The notes: generated by a model not told the origin, from the sequence alone. 64,000 nucleotides of DNA from Ancylostoma caninum (GCA_037903475.1 JBAJFG010000570.1:248001-312000), one strand, 5' to 3'. Shown: positions 46,460 through 59,199, numbered from the stretch's first letter. Translations and numbers: made by a program.

Positions 46460-48013
46460 TGTCTATGGCGCTTCAGAATGGAATGTGCATCATAATGTAA
46501 AATGATCATGGTGATATCGATTTTGTTCTCCGTTAGTGCTCAATATTATTGTGAAGGAAGTTATAACCTTGTCTGTGCAGTACATCCGAACGTACAGCTT
46601 CTGCATCCAACCTCTGTAACCCCACAAAACAGGCGTTGATATGCAAAATGGATACAGGATACGCGATCAGCAGCTCAAATAAACTCGTATGCAAACATTC
46701 AGCGGAAAAAGCAAAAATTATGGTTGGATAATTACACCTTGATCATTTACTACTACTACCACTCGCGAGAGAACAATCATTTCGTATAGAGTTGTTTAGG
46801 CATCTCGCAGAATCAGTCCAATTTTTCCACATAGTGGTAATTACAGGCGCTGATCGCGATTATCAGTATCATTTTACATACCACTATCATTTTAATGTCG
46901 AAATTCAACAGTTTTATTCGGTTTTTCGCAGTAACTGCTGTTAGTTCTACCGCCAACCTATGAAAATAAAGCGACGTTTCAAAATAGATGTCATATTCGT
47001 GTTCAGCACTTCAAATACCCCTATTACCGAAACTTCCAGCAAAAAATAATTCCTTGAAAATCTGGGCTTACGTGAGTACTTGCCTTCCGAATTCTGAAAC
47101 ATGCTTAACTCTCTTATTGTAACTGGTCTAAGCGTCAGCTATATCCAGTAGTTTTAAATTTTTAATGTTACTACTTCCCCTCTAAAGGAAATCCCTCTTT
47201 CCTCGCACCGCAGGCAAAACTAATCTTTTTCGGGAGTGCTGTGTGACATTCGCGAGTAAGCTTGACTGATAATGAAGTCAGGAAAACTATTTTCATCGTA
47301 TCCTACTAAATTGTGTTCATTTCAACGTAGTGCGTTAATTAGCATAAAATAGATCGTCATGACTATTTGAGTTGAAAATGGATAGTCTACAAAAAAAGAA
47401 GAGTAATTAGAGATCTTGTTTTTGCATTCCGAATTTTGAAACTTGAAACTAGATTGAGGCCTAGCAAATACTGGATGTTTAGGCCATCATATGAAAGAGT
47501 GAATAGGCTAACATTAGATCCCAGAACAAATACCTCAGAACATTCGTCTATTTTATTCAATTCTTTTTTCTCAGGACATCAGGGTGGCTACGCTCTCCGT
47601 GAATTTGCAGAAATCTACCCATGTCTTTCAGAAAACATTACGAAAAAGCGATATTCTGAAGATATCAGGACTTTCTGAGCACTGGCGATAATAAATTGGA
47701 AATGATCATTTCTTTAGATGGCTTTACATGTGTTCTTGTTCCTCCAGTTCCTGATTATGTCTCGTTCTCCTACCATTTCTTTCCAATCTTGGTATGCGAC
47801 GGATAATGGTGTTCTCCCTCTGGGTGGACGTGTTGCGTTAAATTACAACTTATACTACTTGCTGGACTTCATAAAGTACTTCACTACTATTAGCACGGTG
47901 CTATACTAACGCCATGAGTTGCGACAACAAGTATTAGTTGAAAGAGGGTTCTCCCCGCCGGGGTACGTATGGAATTAAGACCTGACGCTTCGGTGCTTAC
48001 CATTTTGTTTCAG
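46460..48013. other. Mostly non-coding, possible weak exons
   Basis: AT-rich. A weak exon-like segment after TTTTCTCAG at about 47570-47695 ends next to an AATAAA. Frames are ambiguous, so no gene is called. Confidence 0.3.
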
Positions 48014-48214
48014 TTGCATGAGAGTAAACATTCTGGCCATTACATGGTACATTCCAGTATCTCACATCATGGTACGTCTAGGTATACTAATCAGTGCTTT
48101 TTCTCTGTAACGTTCAATTATACTGCCACTGTTGAAGATCTAGCATCTCTTACTACAAATCATAAATCTACGTTCACGAGGGATAACAGCATTGACCCGG
48201 CCTTATTCTTATAA
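48014..48214 (+). CDS. Candidate 3'-terminal exon
   Basis: A strong acceptor GTTTTGTTTCAG precedes a 67-codon open frame (LHESKHSGHYMVHSSISHHG, then CFFSVTFNYTATVEDL, ending DPALFL). The stop TAA is at 48212-48214 and AATAAATAAATAAA lies about 115 bp downstream. Upstream exons are not resolved. Product unknown. Confidence 0.35.
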   Translation: MHESKHSGHYMVHSSISHHGTSRYTNQCFFSVTFNYTATVEDLASLTTNHKSTFTRDNSIDPALFL

Positions 48215-48432
48215 CATGAATGCTCTACCACATCACATTCTGGGTTGATTTTTTTTACCATATACTATGCTGTAGTACACATATCAGTATCTGCTCTATG
48301 ATTTTTGACGGCACACTTCAAATGTATGAAATAAATAAATAAATGTTGACTTAGAAGCTTTTTTGAAGCTGTACTTAGAACTGTTCACAATGACATCGTA
48401 ATAAATGCGTCTTTATCGCTTTTCTTGAAGGG

Positions 48433-50277
48433 TGGGTGTGCAGTATACTTGCAACCGAATCGAATAATTATTCGGTTATTCGAATAGATTATTCGAATCG
48501 GATCATTCGAAAGTTCGAATATTCGAAATTTTCATTTTTCGAATATATTCGAAATTTTCATTTTTCGAATATATTCGAAATTCGAATATTCGAAAAAGTC
48601 AACTTCCCAAGATATTCGATTATTCGAATATTCGAAACCCCCATTATTCGAATGCATCACCCGAATATTCGATATTCTAATCACACGAAATGGATCGGAG
48701 ACGTTCGCCTTGTACTGGCTTAGTTTTGTATCGGAAGAAGGCATCCTAGTGTACAGAGTAGTCCTACGGCGATTTCCTTTCGAGCAACTTGCAACACCTT
48801 TTAGTCATCCACTACGCTCTCAATGAAGAGTTTGGAGAGGATTATTGGATGTTGACATAAGTCCTTGCGCTTTCCTTCGGTAGCAATTTTTTTCCCGTAC
48901 CATTACCATTCTTTCACAAAGTGCTTACAATCATACGAGAGCGCTTTTCTTCTTCTGCAAATCTGTCATCATGAGGTCTTCCCAAAATGTTAACTTACCA
49001 AGTTTTCACGCTTAGGGAGGAAAACGCCAAGTTGAAAAAAAGACATCGTTTTCTCCCTAAATTTAATAGGAACAAAAAGCATGCGATGCTGCGCCAACAC
49101 ATAGGTTCGCTGGAACTTAAAAGTGAAAGAACACTATGAGCCAAATTCTCGGAATGCAGCTTTGATGATCTTGGCCGAGTGGCACCAGAGGTTACCAACA
49201 AGTAGGATTTTTGAGCCAATCCGATTGGATTTTCTGAGTGGACGGCTGGCTCCATTTGAATAGTGCCTCTGAGAAGTGCAGTGCCCATCTAGACCATGCA
49301 ATTCCTCCCAAGTTATCCCCTCGCCTTCATGGAAGAAATTAGGCTGATCGTGATGGCATCTTCGAGACAAATATGTGGAGAAAAATATGCCTTTTGTTAT
49401 GAGGCAGCCGATGAGTGACTGTTTCAAACACAACTTGCATAAGTAGTTTGAGGAGTTTTGGTGGTCTTTTAAACTTTCTTACTGAATGCTAGGAGAAGCA
49501 GTGTCGATAAAGCTGCTTTCATGAACTCAACGCACAACCTCACAGTGCCGAACCTAAAGCAAATTGTTCGAGAAGAATCGATTGTAACACTCTTGTAGAG
49601 CAAGATTAGCACTTTCGAATCGTTATGTCTCATAGCCAAAAGGTGAAAAAAAACAGTGAGCGTCGATGGCAGTGCGTTTTCCGCGGATACGGCATGTCGC
49701 GCAGCCGCGTCGCCCGCGCTGGAGTCGCTACTATAGTGGCAAATCAGAGTATTAATGGTAGTTTTTCAATCACATCTGATGTTAACTATCAGGAAAACTG
49801 TGCTTTCCGAGTGCGCGAAAAACGCACCGCCATCGACGCTCACTCTGAGCGGTGAAAACTGCAACTGAAAAAAAGCGCGAAGACTTATAGCAACATCCAA
49901 TACTTTGCTTTTGCTTTTCTTGGTACTCAGCTTTTTTCAAATTTAATTTTTGATTCGTTTTCTGGATTCATTTGCTTGGATTAGTTGAACTCACTTGAAA
50001 TTTTGGTTCTTGAGTTGATTTGTTTGGACTACATGATGGTCTCTTGCCGGTTCTTTGCGACAATAAATTTGAAGGTGGCAGCAAAAGGTGTTACGGATTG
50101 CTAGAGTCTCGATTCTATCTAACATTTCAATCTAGGACCTTCATTCGAATGATTCATTCGAATAATTTATTCGAATAATTATTCGAAATTTGAATATTCG
50201 AAAAACCCGATTTTCGAATATATTCGAAAATTCGGATGTTCGAAATTTTCCCAAAAATGTGCAAGTATAGTGTGCAG
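48433..50277 (+). mobile_element. TTCGAATA-rich terminal-inverted-repeat element, copy 1
   Basis: The left end GTGTGCAGTATACTTGCAAC and the right end GTGCAAGTATAGTGTGCAG are imperfect inverted repeats. Each end continues into about 130-250 bp of TTCGAATATTCG-type palindromic repeat. The interior (minus strand, about 48995-49433) has a broken ORF with LTWEELHG-like words shared with copy 2, and a nested MITE at 49656-49843. Superfamily not recognised. Confidence 0.7.
49656..49843. mobile_element. Nested MITE, GTGAGCGTCGATGG ends
   Basis: GTGAGCGTCGATGGCAGTGCG at the left and CGCACCGCCATCGACGCTCAC at the right are inverted repeats. A related element lies at about 52803-53031 inside the other large element. 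Confidence 0.65.
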
Positions 50278-50826
50278 GAATGGAGAGACATCGACTGTTA
50301 TCATCAAGACTTTCATCGAAGCCATTCTCCTCATATTCAGCTTTGTCACGATCAGTAAGTACTGTACTTAGACTCTTTTTACTCTATGTTTGTCTCTCTG
50401 ATGATACTGACCGAATAGCAGCGAATTTCAAGCTTTTGTGACAGCATCTTTGAATGGCGATGCTTCCAACCGCTCATTCTCGAATCTATCTCAGACTTTG
50501 TCATATCCTCCCTCAAATGATGAATCGAATGCTGGTTTCGCTAGTAATGACGACATGTTTGCTGCTTCGAAGGAGATGAAGGCGGTTATACTGAATGCAA
50601 CATCTGAAGCGGACATTGTGAGTTGTTCTGCCTCTCGCTTTTTTATTCGGTGTTTTTAATATACTTTTTTCTCTCGAAACATTTTCCACATTCATTTAAC
50701 TAGTATCGCATACCGATGTATGACAGCCACTTTGTCATGGGCCTGAAGATTGTGCGTTTCAAAGCTTTCCTCCACGCATTCAAACGTAGCTGGCTTCGTT
50801 CAGGGAGTGTTACCTATTTCCCTTAG
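50278..50826 (+). CDS. Unrecognised gene, three phase-compatible exons
   Basis: Exons 50278-50354 (acceptor GTGTGCAG, donor GTAAGT), 50419-50617 (donor GTGAGT) and 50704-50826 (acceptor TTAACTAG, stop TAG). The translation includes EWRDIDCYHQDFHRSHSPH, then NGDASNRSFSNLSQTLSYPP, SNDDMFAASKEMKAVILNA and YRIPMYDSHFVMGLKIVRF. An alternative ATG at 50280 is in another frame and does not join in phase. A further open segment, 50909-51010 (EEPESISSSTVDSRVDHSER, stop TAA), may be an alternative last exon. Ser/Asn-rich, no family recognised. The first acceptor coincides with the end of the transposon. Confidence 0.5.
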
Positions 50827-51276
50827 CTATTTCTCACTGATGCGGTCAATTACTAAGGCCGATGGATTGAATCAAAATGCTTGACATACCTGTAAATTTC
50901 ATGCTGAGGAACCTGAGTCCATCAGCAGTTCCACTGTCGACAGTAGAGTAGATCATTCAGAACGCTTTCAAGCATTTAGAATATCTAATCATGAGCAGAA
51001 ACATTTATAAAACTGCAAAGAATAGATTCTCGAAGGAAAACAGTAAGTGGGAGAAAAATGCAAAAGTTGGAACTCTGAGGGGTATTGAATCTCGCAGGGT
51101 TTTCTTTTTATTTTTATTCACTAGAATCAAAGCAGTTACCATTGCACCACGCCTTACCTTAAACTATGAGTGGTACCTTAATCTATAAGTACCTCCTTAT
51201 CACGTGTGTATGAAAAAACGGGCATAACTCCTTGTGGAGACGAGAGTGAATCGAGATCAAAATAGTTTTGAAATCA

Positions 51277-51917
51277 GGGCTAGCAGTAAAGTGTCATGGC
51301 CGTGAGATCAGTTGCCTGCACAACTCGTCGCCACACTTGTGGCGATGATCGCACGCGCGACGACCTTCCAACACTGAGGAATGGAAAACCATCACCATCC
51401 GTGGCGGTGCTGCGAGCACGTATGTGTGGAGTGCTGATCTCGTGGCCCTAGAGGGCAATGATCGCTATCGTTTGGCGACTAGACAGTGTACAGAGCGAAA
51501 AGACGCCGACTGAAGTACTCGGAGGAGGTAGTGTGCAGAGCGAAAAGACGCCGACTGAAGTACTCGGAGGAGGTACGTATGATCAGGTGCACGAATTGCA
51601 CAGAATGCATCTGAGCTTACGGACTGAACAAGCTCGACCGTGTGCGACTTGTCAGAGGCACAGAGCAGCTTGTGGTGCTTCTGACAAGTCGCACTCGTTT
51701 TAGCTTGCTAGTCGTAATAGTTCATAACTGTCTCACACGCTAAAACAGCCCCGTAAGTGATGTGGGAATACGTGAAACACGTAATTTGATCACTTTTCAT
51801 GTACGGCCCGTCCGATTCACCATGGCGATGCTCACCATATTGCTCTCCAACGCGAAGTGCGATCATCGCCCTGAAGGTGATGTGCGATGATCGCACTGGA
51901 CACTTTACTACGGGCCC
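51277..51917 (+). mobile_element. GGGCCCGTAG-ended MITE, copy 1
   Basis: The right end GACACTTTACTACGGGCCC is the complement of the slightly decayed left end GGGCTAGCAGTAAAGTGTC. The interior is full of GCGATGATCGC-type palindromes. A 47-bp direct tandem duplication (GTGTRCAGAGCGAAAAGACG...) lies at about 51486-51575. Inverted relative to 54536-55209. Confidence 0.8.
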
Positions 51918-52346
51918 AGTACTTCGAGATGCACAAAGTAGTGTACACCATACTTGTAAATTTTTGGAAAAATTTCGAATATTCCAATTTTCGAATATAT
52001 TCGAAAATCGGATTTTTCGAATACTCAAATTTCGAACATATTCAAAAATCGGGTTTTTCGAATATTCGAATTTCGAATAATTATTCGAATAAATCATTCG
52101 AATAAAGGTCCTAGATTAAAACGTTAAACAGACTCAAAACTCCAGAATAAATTTTGCGGCCGCCTTCAGATTTATTGTGGCAAGGAAAAAACAGCAAAAC
52201 CCTTCAAGTCAATCTTACGAATAAATTTGAAAAACAAAATTTCGAGTGATTTCAACAAATCAACGCAAGCCAAATCAAAATGTGGATAAAAACTAAAAAT
52301 TAGAGGAAAATTAGAGCACCAACAGAGCAAAGCAAACTATCAGGTG

Positions 52347-52776
52347 TTAAAGGCAGCACTTACGGAAATTTCTGGGTTGAAGATTTCGCGCTATATTGAG
52401 GTGTTTAGGGGCGTCGAACTCATTAACAACGATGAAGTAGCGTGAAACACTCGAAAAACACAGAAAATGATGGCGGTATTACATGCGTGTCCACAGCGGT
52501 GACAAGTGTTCCGTGATGGGTCCCACCACGGAACCCTGCAAATGGTACGAATTTCATAATCAAGCCCCCTCTGAACCACATGCACACACCCTGTCAACGG
52601 TGTTAGTTGGAGCGACGGAACCCTAATATCCATAGCGCCAGATGTGTCCACAGCAGTATCTTCGCAGGTAGGCGGCCAATCAAGGTGTTGAACTTGCTGT
52701 TGCGATTATCCAGCGGCCGACTACATGGTAAGCGACTCATTTCAGAAGTGAAAATTTCCGTGAGAGCTGCCTTTAA
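52347..52776. mobile_element. TTAA-bounded MITE, fourth copy
   Basis: TTAAAGGCAGCACTTACGG at the left, GTGAGAGCTGCCTTTAA at the right. Diverged relative of the CAP intron element, nested in the TTCGAATA element. Confidence 0.75.
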
Positions 52777-52802
52777 TGTACGTCTTTGCGCCTTTCGCTT
52801 TC

Positions 52803-53031
52803 TCCGCCTGTCGATGGTTGTGCGTTTTTCGCGGACACGCTCGCGCTGAAATCCTCACCGCGACACCATACTATAGATTTTCCTCGATAGTTAACTTCAA
52901 ATGTGATTACAGAACTATCAAGAAAATACTGATTTGTCACACAGCTGTGACTCCAGCGTGGGCGATGCGGCCGCTCCGCGTGCTTGTCGTGTCCGCAAGA
53001 AACGCACCGCCACCCATCGATGCTCATTCTT
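52803..53031. mobile_element. Second nested MITE (CGATGG...CCATCG ends)
   Basis: TGTCGATGGTTGTGCGTTTTT at the left is complementary to AAACGCACCGCCACCCATCGA at the right. Relative of 49656-49843. Confidence 0.5.
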
Positions 53032-54535
53032 TGTCATCTGTTGGCTATGATTCACATAGATTCGAAAGAGCCATTGCTGCTCCACAGAAAAGTTTCAACC
53101 AATTCCTTTATACTAACAATTTGCTTAGATTTCAAGACGACGAGATGGAGTAATGCGTCCATGAAAAGCAACATTATTGACATCTGCTTCTCCTAGCATT
53201 TAGTTAAGGCTCGAGAGCGAACCAAAACTCCTCAAGCAACTTTTGTATGCCATAGGGAAGGTTGTGCTTGAAAAAAAATCGCTCATCAGGGATCTCAAAC
53301 ATCAAGGAAGCCATTTATTGTCACGGAGAATAACCATCTTGACTAGTCGAGTTGCTTTTGCTTGAGAGGAATTGCATGGGTCTATAAATAGATGGATGTC
53401 GTACTTCTCAAACGTACTATTTAAATGGAATTATTCAGCTAAAAAAATCCAGTCGCATCAATTGAAAAATCCTACCGATTGATAACGTCTGGTACCACCT
53501 TGCCAACATCATCAAACACTAAGAGCTGAGTTTATTATGTCTTTTCACGTTTGTATTCCATCGAGCTCACGCGTTTCCCAGCATCCGATGCTTTCTGATC
53601 TCTTTGGATGGAAAAAGCAAAAATGGCATTTTCTCCTACCTCGGCATTTTCTTCCCAGTAAAAATCAAGTGAACCAACATTTTTGAGAAGCATCATGATG
53701 ACAGTATTGTAGAGTAAGAAAAGCGCATTTAGACGGCAATGAGTATTTATCGAAAGAATGGCATACTCGTGTTTTCGCCTAATAGATCCAAATTCTCCAC
53801 TTGGGAGCGTAACGGAAGGCTGAAAGTCGTTGCATACTTTTGTTCTGTTTTTGCTTTTATTTTTATTTTCAAAACAAAGTCGTGGGACCACTCTGTATTC
53901 GCATATAGGGCGCCTCCATTCGGTTCAAAACTAGGCGAACAAAAGCAAACGTCTCTAAACCACTTCATATGAATATAATATCAAATATTCGGGTGATGCA
54001 TTCGAATAAAGGGGACTTCGAATATTCGAATAATTGAATATATTCGAAAACTGACCTTCTCGAATATTCGAATTTCGAATATATTCGAAAAGGGAAAATT
54101 TCGAATATTCGAATTTCCGCATGATTCGATTCGAATAATTTATTCGAATGACCGAATATTTATTCGATTCGGTTGCAAGTATAGTGTACACCTCGTAAAG
54201 GTGAGCTTTCAATGAAGTATCGCTCCTTTGCAAATGTTAGTGGTAATAAATGATCAAGGCACAATTCTGTACCCGTATTGATGCATTTTTCGCTAAGATT
54301 TTGCACACAAGGTTATTCGGGCTGCTCATCACGAATTCTGCACCCATTTTTCATGGCGACGCCTCTTATACGGAGTTATGGTAAATGAATGCAGGAACTG
54401 CGGACATATACTGCATAGGCAAAGTTATAAGTTCTTCCGCAATCGCATTGAGCGCGACGCGAAAACATATTCAAGATCAGCATATTCAACCTTGAATATG
54501 GAGGCATATCTCATTCTGAACTGCCACAGACATCT

Positions 54536-55209
54536 GGGCCCGTAGTAAAGTGTCCAGTGCGATCATCGCACATCACCTTCAGGGCGATGATCGCACTTCG
54601 CGTTGGAGAGGAGTATGGTGATCATCGCCACGCTGAATCGGACGGGCCGTACATGAAAAGTGATCAAATGTACGTGTTTCACATACTCCCACATCACTTC
54701 CGGGGCTGTTTTAGCGCGTGAGACAGGTATGAACCGTTGCGACTAGCAAGCTAAAACGAGTGCGACTTGTCAGAAGCACCAGAAGCACCTCTGCGTTTCG
54801 AGTCGTCGTACACGTTCGAGCTTGTACTGTGCTGTTGGGCAAAAATCAACATGCCTGAGTCCGTAAGCTCAGGTGCATTCTGATCACCACATTCTGTGCA
54901 ATTCGCACACCTGATCATACGTACCTTCACACCATTACCATACTCCGAGTGAGATACTCCGAATACTTCACTCGGCGTCTCTTCGCTCCGCACACTACCT
55001 AGTCGCCAAACGATGGCGATCATCGCCCTCCAGGCCCACGAGATCAGCGCCTCGCACATACGTGCTCGCAGCACCGCCACGGATTGTGATGATCTTCCAT
55101 TCCTCAGTGTTGGAAGGTCGTCGCGCGTGCGATCATCGTCCCAGATGTGGCGTGGCGACGAGTTGTGCAGGCAGCTGATCTCATCGCCATGACACTTTAC
55201 TACGGGCCC
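54536..55209 (-). mobile_element. GGGCCCGTAG-ended MITE, copy 2
   Basis: GGGCCCGTAGTAAAGTGTC at the left and GACACTTTACTACGGGCCC at the right are perfect 19-bp inverted repeats. The interior matches 51277-51917 in reverse complement. Confidence 0.85.
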
Positions 55210-55364
55210 TGGTATCCTTCCCTAGTCAGCGACATCTATGTTCAACTAATTCAGTCCGCAAAAAAAAACATCCAGTGCCCCTAAGAAACCTCACGAACTT
55301 TTTGCACAACCCGTTATGTACAACACTAAGATGCTCATGCTCAATTTACTACCCTAATGTTTCA

Positions 55365-55545
55365 ATTGTGAGGAGCGCCAAAATACGAGTCCACCGATGG
55401 ACGATGGATCTGATGTGGCCTGAAGGTTTGGAGAACGCCAGGATACGGCGGATAAAGGAGGGATGCGCTATAGTTTAAGAGTGTGGTGAACGTCAGAATA
55501 CGGGTTCCTCTCTTGGCACAGGGGTCTGGTGTGGCTTAAATCAAA
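55365..55545 (+). repeat. Degenerate tandem repeat, about 57 bp, three units
   Basis: GAGCGCCAAAATACGAG, GAACGCCAGGATACGGC and GAACGTCAGAATACGGG start successive units at roughly 55373, 55433 and 55488. No gene. Confidence 0.45.
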
Positions 55546-56239
55546 GTTATTCAGGAAAACGTTCAAGTGTTTGTGACAGCCAGAATGTTGAAGGGACGAT
55601 TTTTCGCTGGTTGGATAGAGATTACCTTGACGACCATCAGGCGACCTCGAAGTTTCAACAAATACGCGATTTAGAGGAAGCTGTCCCGGATTCCAGCAAA
55701 TCCCCAGAATTTCGCAGTTCCCGGTGTTGGCACTGCAGATGAATGAGTCTTCTGAAGAAGTGGCCATTCACCTGAGGTTTCTCCGTGCCTTTATTGCGAC
55801 AAATTTTAATATTTTTTAGTCTGTTTACTCTGAGATAACTTTCATTTTGTTACAATTCATTATGCATTGTTAGTGTGCATTGTTTGCTCCGTTGCATGAT
55901 AAAATAGATTTCAATGCCGGTTCACATGAACAGAATACATTAGTGGTATTTGCCCACTACGGCTAGGGTGAATACTACTGTAGATGTGCACAATACAACA
56001 GAGCTCAATTTTTCCCCAATAGGAACCAAATTTCTTTCTCTAGTTCATTAGGAATTGGGCGGTGAGCCTTGCTTTGCTCGGCTGTTTTATCCTGTTTTAT
56101 TTCTCCCAGCTATCTAACGATGATGACGAAAATTGTTAAGCCTAATGAATTCTTTTAAAATTCCCACCATTTTGGTGATCGGCATAAAAGACCTTTTTCA
56201 CTCCTCCTAACCCAGAAGTATGTAAGCCTGTCAAGTAGA

Positions 56240-56830
56240 TTGATTGTTCTGAAATGCTCAGCGTAGCGGACACGTCTTCACTGATCCATAGACAAGAATG
56301 GCAAAAATCAATCTAATCAATGAACCGATAATTCGTACAAAATGGTTATCATATTCGTGTTCACTGCGTTGGAGAACCCCTTACACTTCCTCATTGATCC
56401 CTGAGCTAGAACGGAAAAAGTCGATAAGATGAGTAACTCGATACTGTCATCCGAAGTGGTTGTCATATCCGTGTTCAGCGTACCGAAGAATCCTAGAATC
56501 CTAGTAAACATGTCCTCACTGACCTCAGGCAAAGATGGCAAAAATTCAATAAGGTCGATCAACCAATTAACAGGTGCTTAAATGCAACGTGTTTGTCATA
56601 GTTGTATGCAGCGTACCGGGAAATTACAGTAGTCATTGTCTCAAAGATCGCCAAACAAAAATGTAAAGAGTCGGTAAATCAATAAATCGATATCTTATCG
56701 TTAGTGCAGAATGGTTGTTATATTCGTGTTCAACTCATGGGAGAACCCTAGAAAAGACGTCCTCACCGATCCCTGACCAGGAATAGCGAAAAATCAGTAA
56801 AATCAATGCGGAAATCGATAATTTCGGGTT
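56240..56830 (+). repeat. Diverged satellite with ATATTCGTGTTCA motif
   Basis: Four to five degenerate units of about 110-135 bp share TCATATTCGTGTTCAGCGTAC and CCTCACTGATCCCTGA, followed by AAAAATCAATAA. An isolated relative occurs near 46990. Divergence suggests an old array. 55212-57561 otherwise shows no gene. Confidence 0.65.
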
Positions 56831-57561
56831 AAAATTAGCCTCTAACGTCCACCGAAACCTACATGCTACATTTGTAAAATTTGGTCTGGACTGGTTCATC
56901 GTCCTCGACAACAAACAAACATGCTAACTTTTACATTTATGTCCAGATTTGATACAAAAACATGTTAAGGAGATTATTTCAAGGATGTTAAGAGGGCAGG
57001 AGATTATTTCGAATATATTAAGAAGGCAACGTTTGCTGCTCAATGCTGAATGAAAGGCGTACTGAAGTCTCATTGCACGCCAGCTCAAATCCACACTGCA
57101 CAGCGTAGCAGATCGTTCCCGTTCCTGCCAGTGGTGATGCGGCGCGAATGATCTGCTATTTTATACTGCGTGGATGTGAGCAAGCATCCAATCAGTGCCT
57201 CGAACGTGGCAATGAGTTTTGTATTTGATTCATCACACTTTCTCGTCCACGAGCTTCGTCAATTCTCCCTGTTTCCTTCTATGATGGTGCTGCTCTCCAG
57301 TATGCATCAATTTCTAGCAAGTTTCTGGCACTTTATAGCTGTGATGTATTGCAAAGAAAAACTAATGGGTTTGAGTCTGTCCCAGCATACAGGAGCTCAT
57401 TATATTAACACATTGTTGCATGGACGGCCAATTATTGTTTGAGTTCCGGTCGGACTACACTGACTGTTTTCCGTGTTTGATAATGTAGTCCTGGAAAAGG
57501 AGCGGCGCTATAACTTTTAAATGCAATTCTTAACAAAAAAAAACTCACAACGAATTGGACC

Positions 57562-57664
57562 ATGTCCTTCACTAGTTATACGGCAAAGAAAGATCGTAAT
57601 GCTCCATGTGCATCAGTGGGCCCCAATAGGTTAACTGCTGTACCACACAGCTGTGCACCTTCAC
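57562..57664 (+). CDS. Candidate first exon
   Basis: ATG at 57562 begins MSFTSYTAKKDRNAPCASVG and ends at a GTAAGT donor (57665). No partner exon was identified. 57665-58509 shows nothing else. Confidence 0.2.
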
Positions 57665-58509
57665 GTAAGTGTACAACCTTGCATTCCGAGAACGCTGAAA
57701 ATAAGGCATTTAAGTATGGGTGGGTGAATGCTCTCACTCATTGCTCTTCAGTACATTGAATTCGACACAAATTTGCCAACTCTCCCCTGAATCGGTCTCG
57801 CAATCAGTTTCCAAGTCGACTTCTTAGCTCCTACAACTGAAGATTTGAGCTAGAAAATTTGATAAGATGAATGATAAATAATCCAATCGATGTGAATAAA
57901 AATTGTATGTCCTTGTTCATTTTCTTGTATGTCCTCTGAAACATAACTGATTGATTTCCTGCGCTCAAATGTTGATTGAAATCGGAGCATCAAGTTTGCA
58001 TTCAATTGACTTTTAAAAAAATATTATTCCGGAACAATAAACATGTCTGAAGGGATCTGATAAATTCTAAATTTCAAAACTCTGGCACATTCGTAAATGC
58101 AACACAGTTATTGTTTAAAAAAAAAGCTAAAATTCCAGAGCTGCAATGGATGACCCATGTGTGACTAATGAACAGTGAAACATACATGCATTCGTATGTG
58201 ATTCATTTCCATTAGGTTATACGAAGGTTTGCACTAGTTAATAACTCCCAAAAGAGTTTTACTGGGAGTCAACAGAAATGTATAGGGCGTAAGCACCGTG
58301 GCAATTTGTGGCATCCCGTTTTTTTTTTCTGTACTATAAGTACTAATACATATAAGGACATTATCTGTATGGGTTGCAGGTACTCAAAAAAGAGAGGAGG
58401 CGTGACCGGAGGTATGATGGGTAGGCGGTCTCAATTTGGACTGCTTCAAATGGTGGTTTCGCCTTCGAACAGTGAACAGTTTAACGAGCACGCGCACGGG
58501 AACCAACAG

Positions 58510-59085
58510 AATTATAAAAGGTGTCTTAGGATCCGACTCGCATTATCTAGAAATTCTAGCCCGGACCTCACTTTAGAGGGTTATTCAATGAGCTGATTAT
58601 GAGAATCGCACTAATTCCCTATCCTAATCACGTTTTCCGTAAAGATATAATGAGATCACAATAAGGAACAGAGAAAATATGAATTCTGGCGAGGAAATGG
58701 CAGTCTGATCAGCACTTTTCCGCTTTTCTGCTCAGAGAATCTCGGGAATTTCCTCACAAATTGATGGAAGGGTTAACGAATGTGATAAACATGAGAATCA
58801 TGAAACATGAGAATCATCATGTGGCCATTATGTACTGCAACACCACTACATTAGCCAGGCTACAGCATCTGGCACTGCCAATACCTCGATTTCCTTGTCG
58901 AAGATTGCATTTTATTTCGCACTCTCACATTATTCCCACCGTAAACTTACGAAAACGGCGCTGAGGGTAAAAAATCAGTGCGATTTTCGTGATCAGCACA
59001 TTGAATAACCCCCTAAAGAGAGGTCCAAGCAAGAATTTCTAGAGAGTGCGAGCCCGATTTCAAGTCACCTTTTATAATTGTGTCG
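58510..59085. mobile_element. Foldback element with about 105-bp inverted ends
   Basis: 58510-58612 (ATTATAAAAGGTG...TCTAGAAATTCT...GGGTTATTCAATG) is the imperfect reverse complement of 58973-59085. The interior is about 360 bp. Probably a non-autonomous transposon. Confidence 0.7.
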
Positions 59086-59199
59086 GAAACCAGGAGAAAA
59101 GGTGAGTCAAGATCTGAGATTCATGGTGATGACTAAGCAAATTAAGAGGGACCACTATATCTGATTATACAGGAGAGCAGGTGGTGGTATAGAACACGT

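Larger units (their letters stand above)
51941..54192 (-). mobile_element. TTCGAATA-rich element, copy 2 (inverted)
   Basis: Ends GTGTACACCATACTTGTAAA and TTGCAAGTATAGTGTACACC. Its right end matches the left end of the copy at 48433, so the two lie in opposite orientation. It carries two nested MITEs (52347-52776 and about 52803-53031). The broken ORF shares GAGAGGAATTGCATGG-like coding words with the other copy. Confidence 0.7.
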
